From Ottowia thiooxydans DSM 14619 (GTDB lineage: Bacteria > Pseudomonadota > Gammaproteobacteria > Burkholderiales > Burkholderiaceae_C), in assembly GCF_000422885.1 (NCBI RefSeq), contig NZ_AUGX01000009.1, positions 62,001 through 126,000 on the forward strand: a DNA stretch of 64,000 nucleotides. The letters run 5' to 3'. Positions 17,627-25,815 of this stretch are shown here, in pieces. Each line of letters begins with the position of its first letter. Positions within the stretch are counted from its first letter, which is position 1. Below the pieces are notes generated by a model. The model saw only the letters and a list, made by a program, of their open reading frames with translations. It was not told where the DNA came from and searched no databases. Made by a program: the position numbers and the translations under genes.

Positions 17627-19060
17627 TTAAATGCCAACTTGGCTGATAAATTTTGGCGACAGGTAGGCGCTCAGACCTTCAGAACCCCCCTCGCTTCCGT
17701 AGCCGCTATCTTTGATGCCGCCAAAAGGGGTCTCCGGTGCGGCAAGCCCAAAATGATTGATAGACACCATGCCTGCGGCCAGCTCGTCAGACAAGAGCGT
17801 TGCACGTTTGATGGAACCTGTGAACGCAAATGCGGCTAAGCCAAACGGTAGGCTGTTCGCAATTGCAAGAGCGTCTTCGATCTCTTCAAACCTGACAACA
17901 GCGGCCACGGGGCCAAAGGGTTCATCCCTCATCAGCTTGGCCGACGCGGGTACGTCAGCCAGAATGGTCGGCGCGTGAAAAAAACCGTGCTCAGAGACTG
18001 GGGTGTTTTTGGTGGCTAGCGTGGCCCCGCTTCTTAATGCATCTGCTACGAAGTCCTGCATGGCCGACACGCGGCGAGCATTCGCAAGTGGCCCCATTTG
18101 AGTGGCTGAGTCCAGCCCGGAGCCGACCACGACTTTCCCCGCTGCTGCTGAAAACGAATCCAGAAACTTGTCATATACCGCCGACTGCACCAGATAGCGT
18201 GTCGGTGCAGCGCAGACTTGGCCGGCATTGCGAAATTTGAGCGTGCTGGCTATCTGCGCGGCAGCGCCAACATCGGCGTCATCGCAAACAATAAATGGTG
18301 CGTGCCCACCCAGCTCAAGCGTGCACCGTTTCAGATGTTGGCTTGCCAGCGCTCCCAGGTGTCTGCCAACCGGAACTGAACCAGTAAACGAGACCTTTCT
18401 AATCACATCGGAACGGATGAGGTACTCCGAAATTTCATGCGGCACGCCAAATACAAGATTGACCACCCCGGCTGGAACGCCCGCATCCTGAAAGCAGCGC
18501 ACCAATTCCATGCACGAGGATGGTGTCTCTTCGGGCCCCTTCGCAATGATTGAGCAACCCGCGGCGAGTGCCCCGGCTATCTTGCGGACCAACTGTGAAA
18601 CAGGGAAGTTCCACGGACTGAAAGCGGCCACCGGACCTATCGGCTCCTGCAGAACCGTTTGCCGGACACCGATCGCGCGGGACGGTATCACTCGGCCGTA
18701 GGCACGACGACCTTCCTCGGCATACCAGTCGATGTGGTCGCCCGCACCACCAGCTTCCATCCTGGCTTCTGCAATCGGCTTACCCTGTTCACGGGTAATC
18801 ATCTGAGCGATTTCTTCCGCCCTGGCCCGAGTCAAATCGGCGGCCTTTCGCAAGATCCTGGATCGCTCATAGGCGGACGTTTTTCGCCAGATCTCAAATC
18901 CCCGTGAAGCTGATTCGAGGGCTGCCGCCAAATCCTCAGGGCCTGCGAAGCCCACCTCATACAGTTTCTTGCCTGTCGCCGGGTCAATCACATCGCCCGC
19001 CAGCCTATGGCGCCCCGCTGTCCACTCGTTGTTGACAAAAATTGACTTCAGTTTCTCCAT
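17627..19060 (-). CDS. NAD(P)-dependent aldehyde dehydrogenase, SSADH type
   Basis: The product has 477 residues, the normal length. Landmarks are F-S-P-W-N-F-P (cofactor site), the P-V-G motif after F-T-G-S, catalytic Glu in E-L-G-G-H-A-P and catalytic Cys in N-A-G-Q-V-C-A-A-P. The wording around these sites fits succinate-semialdehyde dehydrogenases and relatives. The ATG at 19060 is chosen because ALDH similarity begins right after it; the frame runs further to 19117 across the operator. It is the first gene of the minus-strand run and would oxidise the semialdehyde made by the class III aminotransferase. The promoter region holds two palindromes shared with the divergent IclR gene. Confidence 0.9.
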   Translation of the reverse strand: MEKLKSIFVNNEWTAGRHRLAGDVIDPATGKKLYEVGFAGPEDLAAALESASRGFEIWRKTSAYERSRILRKAADLTRARAEEIAQMITREQGKPIAEARMEAGGAGDHIDWYAEEGRRAYGRVIPSRAIGVRQTVLQEPIGPVAAFSPWNFPVSQLVRKIAGALAAGCSIIAKGPEETPSSCMELVRCFQDAGVPAGVVNLVFGVPHEISEYLIRSDVIRKVSFTGSVPVGRHLGALASQHLKRCTLELGGHAPFIVCDDADVGAAAQIASTLKFRNAGQVCAAPTRYLVQSAVYDKFLDSFSAAAGKVVVGSGLDSATQMGPLANARRVSAMQDFVADALRSGATLATKNTPVSEHGFFHAPTILADVPASAKLMRDEPFGPVAAVVRFEEIEDALAIANSLPFGLAAFAFTGSIKRATLLSDELAAGMVSINHFGLAAPETPFGGIKDSGYGSEGGSEGLSAYLSPKFISQVGI

Positions 19061-19075
19061 GGCGTGTCTTTCATT

Positions 19076-19114
19076 TGTTTCTTTCAAAAGAATATCATTC
19101 TTCTCAAAGAAACA
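19076..19114. promoter_or_regulatory. 39-bp near-perfect inverted repeat, candidate IclR operator
   Basis: The arms TGTTTCTTT (19076-19084) and AAAGAAACA (19106-19114) are perfect. The inner arms AAGAAT (19088-19093) and ATTCTT (19097-19102) are also perfect, around a central ATC. Only a few inner positions mismatch. It begins 15 bp upstream of the aldehyde dehydrogenase ATG and about 205 bp from the divergent IclR start. IclR-family proteins bind such palindromes in the divergent gap. It is the strongest regulatory palindrome found in the window. Confidence 0.7.
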
Positions 19115-19136
19115 CAATGCAAATTGATTTCGGGTT

Positions 19137-19154
19137 AAACCTGTTGACAGGTTT
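19137..19154. promoter_or_regulatory. Perfect 18-bp palindrome in the IclR/ALDH divergent region
   Basis: AAACCTGT (19137-19144) and ACAGGTTT (19147-19154) are perfect inverted 8-bp arms around TG. It is unrelated in sequence to the 39-bp repeat 22 bp away. It may be a second operator for the IclR regulator (autorepression) or for another regulator, since transcription in neither direction would need a terminator here. Confidence 0.5.
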
Positions 19155-19319
19155 TCAGCCCGTAGCTCGCCAAAACGATTTCCCGACGTTGATCGTGCGC
19201 CTCAAGCGCGGCTGCATCTGATGAACGTCGACTTGAATGGGATGAGGCAACTGATGGCTTGGGGAGGTGGTTTAGGATTGGAATTTGTGCGTCTGTTCGC
19301 AGCCAATTGAAAGCCCTTC

Positions 19320-20153
19320 GTGAAAAAGCTTCCGTCAACCGCTCCTGTACCCGTCGGAATTCTCGAGTCCGTAGGAATGGTGTTTCAGTTACTCGACAAA
19401 TTGATGTTTGCGCGTGGCCCTATCGGAATCACCGAGATGGCGGAGTTGCTCAATGAACCCAAGCCTCGCGTGTACCGTCATCTCGCCTCATTAAGACAAC
19501 TGGGTATCGTCGAACAAGATTCCCAGACAGAAAAGTACCGCCTGGGCGCCCGACTGGTTGTTTACGGGCAGGCTGCCAGTGAGCAGTTTGACTTGAGGGC
19601 CATAGCGGACCCGTATCTCACACGCCTGCGAGATGCCACAGGGGAGTCCGCCATGGTGTCTATTGCAACCAATGGAACCGCGCTGGTGATTGCCACCGCA
19701 GACTCTCTCAATAATGTTTGCATTTCGGTCAAGCCGGGCAACAGGGTGCATGCGCACTGCACCGCGCAGGGGCGGATCGTTCTTGCTTTTACCGAGGAAT
19801 CTGCTCTGAACCAGGTCGCTGCAAGTGAGATGCGAAAGTTTAATGCGTCCACCATCTGCACATCCACAAATCTGCGTCAGAGGGTCGCTCTCGTTAAAGA
19901 ACGCATGTGGGATGTCGCAGAAGGGGAAATTACCCCGGGCATCAGTGCAATTGCTGCTCCTGTCTTCAGGAATGAGAACACGCTCGCGGGAACCATAGGA
20001 ATCGTGGGTGCGAGCGTTAACATTCCGGCCGATCCGCCCATTGCGCTGGTCAGGGAAGTGCAGAAGATTGCAGCGGAAATGAGCGAACGTTTAAACAACC
20101 ATAGCTACTCGGCTGTCTTTTCCAAGACCCGGGAAGGCCGGCGCCGGAGTTAA
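19320..20153 (+). CDS. IclR-family transcriptional regulator
   Basis: The product has 277 residues. The N-terminal winged helix reads S-V-G-M-V-F-Q-L-L-D, then G-I-T-E-M-A-E-L-L-N-E-P-K-P-R-V-Y-R-H-L-A-S-L as the recognition region. The effector domain is typical of IclR: H-A-H-C-T-A-Q-G-R-I-V-L-A around residue 142, and E-I-T-P-G-I-S-A-I-A-A-P-V-F around 200-213. It starts with GTG at 19320; ATG 19377 is a shorter alternative that would cut the DNA-binding domain. It faces the ALDH-Bug-amidase-aminotransferase-GGT run across two palindromes and so is its probable regulator. Confidence 0.9.
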   Translation: MKKLPSTAPVPVGILESVGMVFQLLDKLMFARGPIGITEMAELLNEPKPRVYRHLASLRQLGIVEQDSQTEKYRLGARLVVYGQAASEQFDLRAIADPYLTRLRDATGESAMVSIATNGTALVIATADSLNNVCISVKPGNRVHAHCTAQGRIVLAFTEESALNQVAASEMRKFNASTICTSTNLRQRVALVKERMWDVAEGEITPGISAIAAPVFRNENTLAGTIGIVGASVNIPADPPIALVREVQKIAAEMSERLNNHSYSAVFSKTREGRRRS

Positions 20154-20198
20154 GCATCGCTTCTTCGAATCCTGTTCTGTAGATTTTCAGAGCACGGC

Positions 20199-20822
20199 TC
20201 ACGCAATACCATTGCGGCCATGCAGCTGGAAACCTCTCCTTTCGTTGAGGCGATCGTAGTAAGCCTCAACCGCTGGTAGTTCAGGGCGTTCCATCGGCGT
20301 CATGAACCATCGATGAGTCGATAGCCCGAGCACAACGTCGGCGAGCGTGAAATGCTCGCTCGCGACGAAGGCACCTGTCGTCTGCAGACGTGTTTCAAGA
20401 ATTTGCATGTGGCGGTTCCATCCGTCAATGCCTGCTTGCAGCAGGTGCGGGTCCTGGTGTTCGGCGCTCCCACGCACCAGAGACAGGAACGGATACCGCC
20501 ATGAAGGGTTGAGTTCGGCCACTTGCCAGTCCATCCACTGCTCAACACAGGCGCGCTCACGGGGATGGGCCGGCAGCAGTGAAGTACCGCCGCGACTTGT
20601 CGCCAAGTACCGGCAGATCGTGTTGGACTCCCACAGAACAAACCCGTCGTCGACGATAACGGGAACCATCGCGTTGGGGTTAAGAGCAAGGAACTCCGGT
20701 ACCTTGGTGTCGCGATGGTCTGAGCCCCAGTATTCAATCTCATGAGAGATATCAAGCTCCACGCAAGTCCAAAGTACCTTGCGCACATTGATGGATGAGG
20801 GTTTGCCCAGGATTTTTAGCAT
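20199..20822 (-). CDS. Glutathione S-transferase
   Basis: The product has 207 residues. The thioredoxin-like N-terminal domain has S-S-I-N-V-R-K-V-L-W-T near residue 10, P-N-A-M-V-P-V-I at about 48-55 (cis-Pro) and W-E-S-N-T-I-C-R-Y-L at about 64-73 (the glutathione gamma-glutamyl contact). The all-helical C-terminal domain has F-T-L-A-D-V-V-L-G. It does not show the S-S-C-S-W-R signature of zeta-class maleylacetoacetate isomerases, so it is not an obvious partner of the fumarylacetoacetase at 30.8 kb. It stands alone between two regulators. Conjugation or reductive detoxification is inferred. Confidence 0.9.
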   Translation of the reverse strand: MLKILGKPSSINVRKVLWTCVELDISHEIEYWGSDHRDTKVPEFLALNPNAMVPVIVDDGFVLWESNTICRYLATSRGGTSLLPAHPRERACVEQWMDWQVAELNPSWRYPFLSLVRGSAEHQDPHLLQAGIDGWNRHMQILETRLQTTGAFVASEHFTLADVVLGLSTHRWFMTPMERPELPAVEAYYDRLNERRGFQLHGRNGIA

Positions 20823-21096
20823 GGAGGTCTTGGGATCATTCGTGATAGTGCCTCTTAGCTTTGATTAAAGCGAGAAGCGCGCTGGAAATTCAGGCCTTAT
20901 TGTGGGATCTGTTGTCAGGGAAAAAAAACGTTTTCAGGCTGTTAAATCGATTTACAGCTCACAAGCTGTTTAAGCAGTCTTTGCTATGTTTTTAGCTTGC
21001 GAACCAAGATGCGTAGATCAAGAAAACAGCTCATGTTATGTATGAATTCGCCCTGCTGTACAAGGTTTTCTGACTCTTGTCGCCTGGGGCGTATTT

Positions 21097-22050
21097 CTAC
21101 GATCGTGTGAGTCCGTCGCTTTGTGAGTGAATCCTTCTTTCCCAGGGCGGAATGGGAACGAAGTGTTCAATGAGCCCGTCAACCACTGCCCGGACTTTCG
21201 GGGTGACTTGTCGGCTACGTGGCCAGACAACGTGAATCGGCCAACCATCACATGCGTGGTCGCTTAGAACCTGCTGCAGTTTCCCCGAGGCCAGGTCATC
21301 GGCCACAAGCCATGTGGGCAGTTGCGCAAGTCCAAAGCCTGCGATGGCTGCGTCGGCAATGACGTCTCCGCTGGCAAACGCAAAGTGCCCGTCGACAGCA
21401 TGCGAGCGTGTGCCTCCTGTCGCGTCCTTGAATATCCAAGGATTGGGCCGGGTTGACCGGTTGTAGGTAATGCAATCGTGGAGGCTTAGATCTTCAATGC
21501 TCTTGGGCTCGCCACGCGCGCGCAGATACTTTGGTGACGCGCAAACCACCATCGACTGCACGCCCAACCTTCTGGCAACCAGCTCAGAGCTGTCTTCTAG
21601 ATGCCCAATACGGACAACCAGATCAATATCCTCTTCGAGCAGGTCGGTGTGTTTATTGGTGAAGGAAACGTCCAGGCGCAATTTTGGATAGCGCCCGGCG
21701 ATCTCCAGAAGAACCGGGGTTACGGAATGCCTGCCGAAGACGATGGGGAGATCAATGCGAATCCTTCCTGATGGCGTCCCGCTGTGAAGGGCCAGGCGGT
21801 CCTCTGCATCACTGAGCTCACGTAGGGCACGGCAACACCCTTCGTAGTAGGTGCGCCCTTGGTCGGTAAGTCCCAGGCTTCTTGTGGTGCGATTCAGCAG
21901 ACGCACGCCAAGGCGCTCCTCAAGCTGAGCGACCGCCTTTCCCACTGCAGATTTAGTCAAACCAAGGTGGTCAGCCGCTGCCGTGAAGCTTCCGCTGTCA
22001 ACGGACTGAATAAAGGCCTTGATTCCACTGAGTCGCTCTAGTTCACTCAT
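21097..22050 (-). CDS. LysR-family transcriptional regulator (divergent to SDR-liv cluster)
   Basis: The product has 317 residues. The N-terminal helix-turn-helix reads G-S-F-T-A-A-A-D-H-L-G-L-T-K-S-A-V-G-K-A-V-A-Q-L-E, followed by L-L-N-R-T-T-R-S-L-G-L-T. This wording is typical of the large CrgA/DsdC-like LysR group. The effector domain follows from about residue 90. It is transcribed away from the SDR gene at 22164, with 113 bp between them containing a clear inverted repeat, the usual layout for a LysR protein and its target operon. Confidence 0.92.
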   Translation of the reverse strand: MSELERLSGIKAFIQSVDSGSFTAAADHLGLTKSAVGKAVAQLEERLGVRLLNRTTRSLGLTDQGRTYYEGCCRALRELSDAEDRLALHSGTPSGRIRIDLPIVFGRHSVTPVLLEIAGRYPKLRLDVSFTNKHTDLLEEDIDLVVRIGHLEDSSELVARRLGVQSMVVCASPKYLRARGEPKSIEDLSLHDCITYNRSTRPNPWIFKDATGGTRSHAVDGHFAFASGDVIADAAIAGFGLAQLPTWLVADDLASGKLQQVLSDHACDGWPIHVVWPRSRQVTPKVRAVVDGLIEHFVPIPPWERRIHSQSDGLTRS

Positions 22051-22081
22051 GTTGATTGAAGAAAAAAAGTATTCAACGTGT

Positions 22082-22102
22082 AGATAAATGGCTTGTTTAT
22101 CT
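22082..22102. promoter_or_regulatory. Candidate LysR binding site
   Basis: AGATAAA (22082-22088) and TTTATCT (22096-22102) are perfect 7-bp arms with a 7-bp spacer, fitting the T-N11-A core of LysR boxes. The site lies midway between the divergent lysR and SDR starts. Confidence 0.6.
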
Positions 22103-22163
22103 TAGAAAAATTCTCCAATAAAGTCCATCTCGTAGATCGAAACACATCAACAGAGGAACCTAA

Positions 22164-22931
22164 ATGAACTTGGATTTGCAATCGCGTACCTGCGTGGTGA
22201 CGGGTGCTAGCGCGGGGATCGGTCGTGGCATCGCAAAGGTGCTGGCTAAGGAAGGTGTTCGCCTGGCAGTCGTGGGGCGAAGGAAAGCACTGCTTGAGGA
22301 ATTGGCGAGTGAAATCCAAGGCGAAGGGGGAGCACGGCCTCTGCTCATTGCGGAAGACCTCGCCAGCTCTGATGGTCCGGCCAAAGTAGCGAAACAGGCG
22401 CTGGCCGAGTTTGGCCGAGTGGACATCCTTGTGAGCAACGCTGGCGCTTCCAGGCCCATAGAACTGGAGAGCGGTCCCGCGACTGAGCTCATCTGGGAAG
22501 AGGCGCATGCCTTGAATTTCACCGCGGGGCGCCGTCTGGCTGATGCGCTGCTTCCTGGCATGCGTGCAGCGAAGTGGGGACGCATTGTCAACGTGACTGG
22601 CTACATGGAACCACGGCATCTCAACGCCGCGTATTCGGCAAAGGCAGCCATGAACGTCTGGGCCAAAGCTCTTTCTGTGGCGGTCGCCAAGGACGGGGTG
22701 GCCATCAACTGCATCGCACCGGGCCTCATTAAAAGCGAGCAAATCCTTGGGCGCATCCTGCCGGATGAACAGATCCGCCAGTCGTTTGTCGACGCCAACA
22801 TCCCCATTGGGTACTTGGGCGAACCGGAAGACATTGGAAACCTGGTTGCATTTCTTTCATCCCCGCTGGCCGGGTACATCACCGGCGCCCTTATTCCGGT
22901 CGATGGTGGGATGCACTACTACGCAGGATAA
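22164..22931 (+). CDS. Short-chain dehydrogenase/reductase
   Basis: The product has 255 residues, classical SDR length. Cofactor motif T-G-A-S-A-G-I-G-R-G is at about 13-22, N-A-G near residue 90, catalytic Y-S-A-K at about 155-158, and the P-G-L-I-K segment after the active site. The C-terminus ends G-A-L-I-P-V-D-G-G-M. It oxidises or reduces an alcohol or ketone with NAD(P). AGAGGAA precedes the ATG. It is the first gene of a plus-strand cluster with an EthD-domain protein, a branched-chain-type ABC transporter, an FAD dehydrogenase, a VOC protein and fumarylacetoacetase, and probably performs one dehydrogenation of the imported compound. Confidence 0.92.
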   Translation: MNLDLQSRTCVVTGASAGIGRGIAKVLAKEGVRLAVVGRRKALLEELASEIQGEGGARPLLIAEDLASSDGPAKVAKQALAEFGRVDILVSNAGASRPIELESGPATELIWEEAHALNFTAGRRLADALLPGMRAAKWGRIVNVTGYMEPRHLNAAYSAKAAMNVWAKALSVAVAKDGVAINCIAPGLIKSEQILGRILPDEQIRQSFVDANIPIGYLGEPEDIGNLVAFLSSPLAGYITGALIPVDGGMHYYAG

Positions 22932-22941
22932 GGAGATAGCT

Positions 22942-23616
22942 GTGATCAACCGATTTGTCTTCATTGAGCGGAAGACCGATATCTCGCTGGATGCTTTCCG
23001 TCAGCACTGGCGTCAGGTCCACGCTCCCATCGCTGCTCAACTACCTCGACTGCGTCAATACACGCAGTACGACGAAGTAGGCGATTCATTGCGTGGCCTT
23101 CTGTTGGGCAGCAAGGTGGCCATTGATGGCATTGCGCTGCTCGCATTCGACACCATCCAGGATATCGAAGCCGCATTTACGCCAGAAATCGTGGAGGCGC
23201 TTGTCGCTGATGAGGGTCATTTCATCGGCAAGTTGGAATTGGTATCCACCGTTCCACACCTTCTGGGCAAGCTGCCAGAGGAGGAGGGTAGTGCGCGGCG
23301 CATCTCGCTTATCAAGCGAACGCCTGGCACCACTCTCAGCGAGTTTCAGCAACGCTGGTGGCATGACGGGGGCAAGACCGGTTCAGTGCCAGAAGGGGCT
23401 CACGCCTGCATTCGAAACCTGGTGATCGACCGTGGATTTGGGCGTAAGCGTGACACCCCTTACGAGGAATTTCCTTTTGACGGAATTGAAGAAACCGTCA
23501 TGAAAGACGGAGTGAGCGGAGAGGCCTTGTCGAAAGAGCGCTTTGGGCGGCCGGCGATGGGACCCTACGCCGAAGAGTTAGCAGTGTTCACGGTCAAGGC
23601 GTATCCCATCGTCTAG
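22942..23616 (+). CDS. Protein with two EthD-like dimeric alpha/beta-barrel domains
   Basis: The product has 224 residues. The start is GTG at 22942, supported by AAGGAG 7 bp upstream; a longer frame exists inside the SDR gene but has no support. The sequence splits into two similar halves. Each starts with a strand (R-F-V-F-I-E-R-K-T and R-I-S-L-I-K-R-T-P) followed by a helix with F-R-Q-H-W or F-Q-Q-R-W-W-H-D and a later His/Ala-rich strand. That is the EthD/ferredoxin-like fold pattern. EthD proteins occur in catabolic clusters and some lyase or monooxygenase relatives act on hydroxylated intermediates. The exact role is unknown. Confidence 0.75.
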   Translation: MINRFVFIERKTDISLDAFRQHWRQVHAPIAAQLPRLRQYTQYDEVGDSLRGLLLGSKVAIDGIALLAFDTIQDIEAAFTPEIVEALVADEGHFIGKLELVSTVPHLLGKLPEEEGSARRISLIKRTPGTTLSEFQQRWWHDGGKTGSVPEGAHACIRNLVIDRGFGRKRDTPYEEFPFDGIEETVMKDGVSGEALSKERFGRPAMGPYAEELAVFTVKAYPIV

Positions 23617-23677
23617 GACACGTGGGGCGGAAAAGTTGGCGTGTGCAAAGAACGAAAAATCAATTTAGGAGACAAAC

Positions 23678-24865
23678 ATGAAACTACATTCTTCCATCAA
23701 GGGATTGTTCGCGGCGGCGTTGGCTACCGCGTCGTTAGGGGTGGCTGCTCAGGCAATCAAGCTGGGTTTCAACGGCGACATATCAGCATCGCCAACAGCC
23801 CAATCCGGTCAGGTGGCACTTCTCGGAATACAGGCAGCCATCGAAGACATCAACAAGTCTGGCGGTCTTCTTGGACGCCAGCTTACCCTTCTGGTGCGGG
23901 ACGACCAAGCTCAGCCCCCACGATCGCTTCAGATCATGAATGAGCTGATCGACAATGAAAAAGTTGCTGCGGTATTTGGCCCCACACTTTCTGGAAATGC
24001 GCTGGCATGGCGTCATATTCCCAATGAAAAGAAAACTCCAGTGATCGTTCCTATTGCAGCAGGAACTGCTGTAACGAAGGCACCAGGATCGAACAACTTC
24101 ATTTTTCGCGTCTCCATGGTGGATCGTGATCAAGTTGCCGGGCTGATGGCGTACGTGAAGAAAAACCCAGGGTCCAAGCGCGTGGGATTCTTCGCCGAGA
24201 CCAGTGGGTACGGGCTCGGTGGCTTGAAAGACTCGGAGGAAATTGCGGCGTTGCACGGAATCAAGCCTGTCATCGTCGAGAAATTCGAAGCACGTGATAC
24301 GGACATGACTTCGCAGCTGAACAAGGCGAAGGCGGCGGGTGTGGACACGGTGGTGGTCTGGGCGCAAAGCGTACCGATTGCCCACCTGCTGCGCAGTATG
24401 GAAAAGCTCAACTACTTTCCATTGGTTCTCGCCAGCTGGGCGGCCGGCAACGATGCGTTTGTTCAGGTGGCCGGGAAAAATCTGGTCAGCAAGCCGCTCT
24501 TCATGACGACCGTTGCAGATGAGAATTCAGGCAAAAATTCAGAGTTGTACAGGCGTCTGGCCAACAAGATTCCCAACGCCAGCCTGTACTTGTTCGCAGC
24601 TCAAGGGTATGACGCTGTGAGTCTCTTCGCCGCAGCCGTCAGACAAGCCAAATCGATTGATGGCGTTAAGGTCAAAGAGGCGCTGGAGAGTCTCCAGCTA
24701 CCGCTGGAGGGTTACGTCAAGACCTACAAAGTTCCCTTCTCCGCATCGCAGCATGAAGCCTTGGGATCGAGTGATTTCCGATGGGTCCGCTGGAGTGATG
24801 GCCGCGTGGTTTCCTACTCTGATTCAGTGACGTCTTCCCTGAAAGCCAGCGACTACAAGAAGTAG
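23678..24865 (+). CDS. Branched-chain-type ABC transporter substrate-binding protein (LivK-like)
   Basis: The product has 395 residues. The signal peptide spans about 1-24, ending V-A-A-Q-A. The mature start I-K-L-G-F-N-G-D and the Q-V-A-L-L-G-I-Q-A-A-I-E-D-I-N-K-S-G-G-L-L-G-R pattern are typical of the LivK/periplasmic-binding-protein type I family, as is F-G-P-T-L-S-G-N-A near residue 105. Relatives in catabolic clusters bind aromatic or other carboxylates as often as branched-chain amino acids. It is preceded by a good ribosome site (TTTAGGAGA) and followed by two permeases and two ATPases. Confidence 0.93.
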   Translation: MKLHSSIKGLFAAALATASLGVAAQAIKLGFNGDISASPTAQSGQVALLGIQAAIEDINKSGGLLGRQLTLLVRDDQAQPPRSLQIMNELIDNEKVAAVFGPTLSGNALAWRHIPNEKKTPVIVPIAAGTAVTKAPGSNNFIFRVSMVDRDQVAGLMAYVKKNPGSKRVGFFAETSGYGLGGLKDSEEIAALHGIKPVIVEKFEARDTDMTSQLNKAKAAGVDTVVVWAQSVPIAHLLRSMEKLNYFPLVLASWAAGNDAFVQVAGKNLVSKPLFMTTVADENSGKNSELYRRLANKIPNASLYLFAAQGYDAVSLFAAAVRQAKSIDGVKVKEALESLQLPLEGYVKTYKVPFSASQHEALGSSDFRWVRWSDGRVVSYSDSVTSSLKASDYKK

Positions 24866-24897
24866 GTCGGCCGCGAAACGCATTTCAAGGAGGCATC

Positions 24898-25815
24898 ATG
24901 ACAGAGCTGTTACAGGCCATCATTGGTGGGCTGGCGATTGGTGGAATCTATGCGCTCGCTGCGCTTAGCTTCAGCATCACGTTCACGACCACCAAAACCC
25001 TCAATTTTGCGCAAGGCGATTTCACATCAGTCGGTGCGTTGATCGGAGCTTCGGTGGCGCTCATGGTGATGGGACGGCCGTTCACTTCCGGATTTGGCGG
25101 CGAAGCTATAGGCGTTTGGCATTCCGTGATTTCGATCATTGCAGTGGTTGCAATATGTGCAATCGCTGGCGCCATTCTCTATCTGGCTGCAGTGAAGCCG
25201 TTTGCGGGCAAGCCGGGTTTGTCCTGGGTGATGAGCACACTCGGCTTCGGCGTTGTGCTTCAGAGTGTCGCTCTAGGAGTTTGGGGACCAGGGTCGATCA
25301 TGGTGCCTTCACCGCTAGGCGATGAACTCTTGCGCTTCGCGGGTGCTGCAGTGCGTCCGCAGGAGCTACTGGTGATTGCCGTGAGTCTTGGCGTGGCGTT
25401 GGCGTTCGATTGGATGCTGAACCACACGATTGCCGGCAAGACCATGCGCGCCGTTGCCCATAGTCCGCAGCTGGCCAGCTTGATGGGAATCAATGTGGGT
25501 GTGGTGATGATTGCAGCATTTGCGATCAGTACGGCACTTGCGGGGCTCAGCGGTGTACTCGTCGCGCCAATCACTTCCGTGTCGATCTACATGGGCCTTG
25601 TCATTGCGCTTAAGGGGTTCTGTAGTGCCATTGTGGGCGGGATGACCAACCCCAGAGGCTGTGTGATCGGCGGGTTCTCGCTGGGTCTTCTGGAATCGGC
25701 TATCAATCTCTGGCAGGCGCAGTGGCGTGAAGTAGTTGTGTTCATGCTTGTCATTCTTGTGCTCTCCTTGAAGCCAACTGGATTGTTTGGCAAGCAAATG
25801 GTGGAGAAGGTATGA
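24898..25815 (+). CDS. livH: Branched-chain-type ABC transporter permease (LivH-like)
   Basis: The product is a 305-residue polytopic membrane protein. The N-terminus 'L-L-Q-A-I-I-G-G-L-A-I-G-G-I-Y-A-L-A-A' and the N-F-A-Q-G-D-F segment are hallmark LivH features. The C-terminal half has G-K-T-M-R-A-V-A-H-S, the EAA-like loop, and G-G-M-T-N-P-R-G. The stop overlaps the next gene's ATG by 4 bp. It forms the transmembrane channel with the LivM half of the following fused protein. The substrate is set by the LivK-like protein upstream. Confidence 0.93.
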   Translation: MTELLQAIIGGLAIGGIYALAALSFSITFTTTKTLNFAQGDFTSVGALIGASVALMVMGRPFTSGFGGEAIGVWHSVISIIAVVAICAIAGAILYLAAVKPFAGKPGLSWVMSTLGFGVVLQSVALGVWGPGSIMVPSPLGDELLRFAGAAVRPQELLVIAVSLGVALAFDWMLNHTIAGKTMRAVAHSPQLASLMGINVGVVMIAAFAISTALAGLSGVLVAPITSVSIYMGLVIALKGFCSAIVGGMTNPRGCVIGGFSLGLLESAINLWQAQWREVVVFMLVILVLSLKPTGLFGKQMVEKV

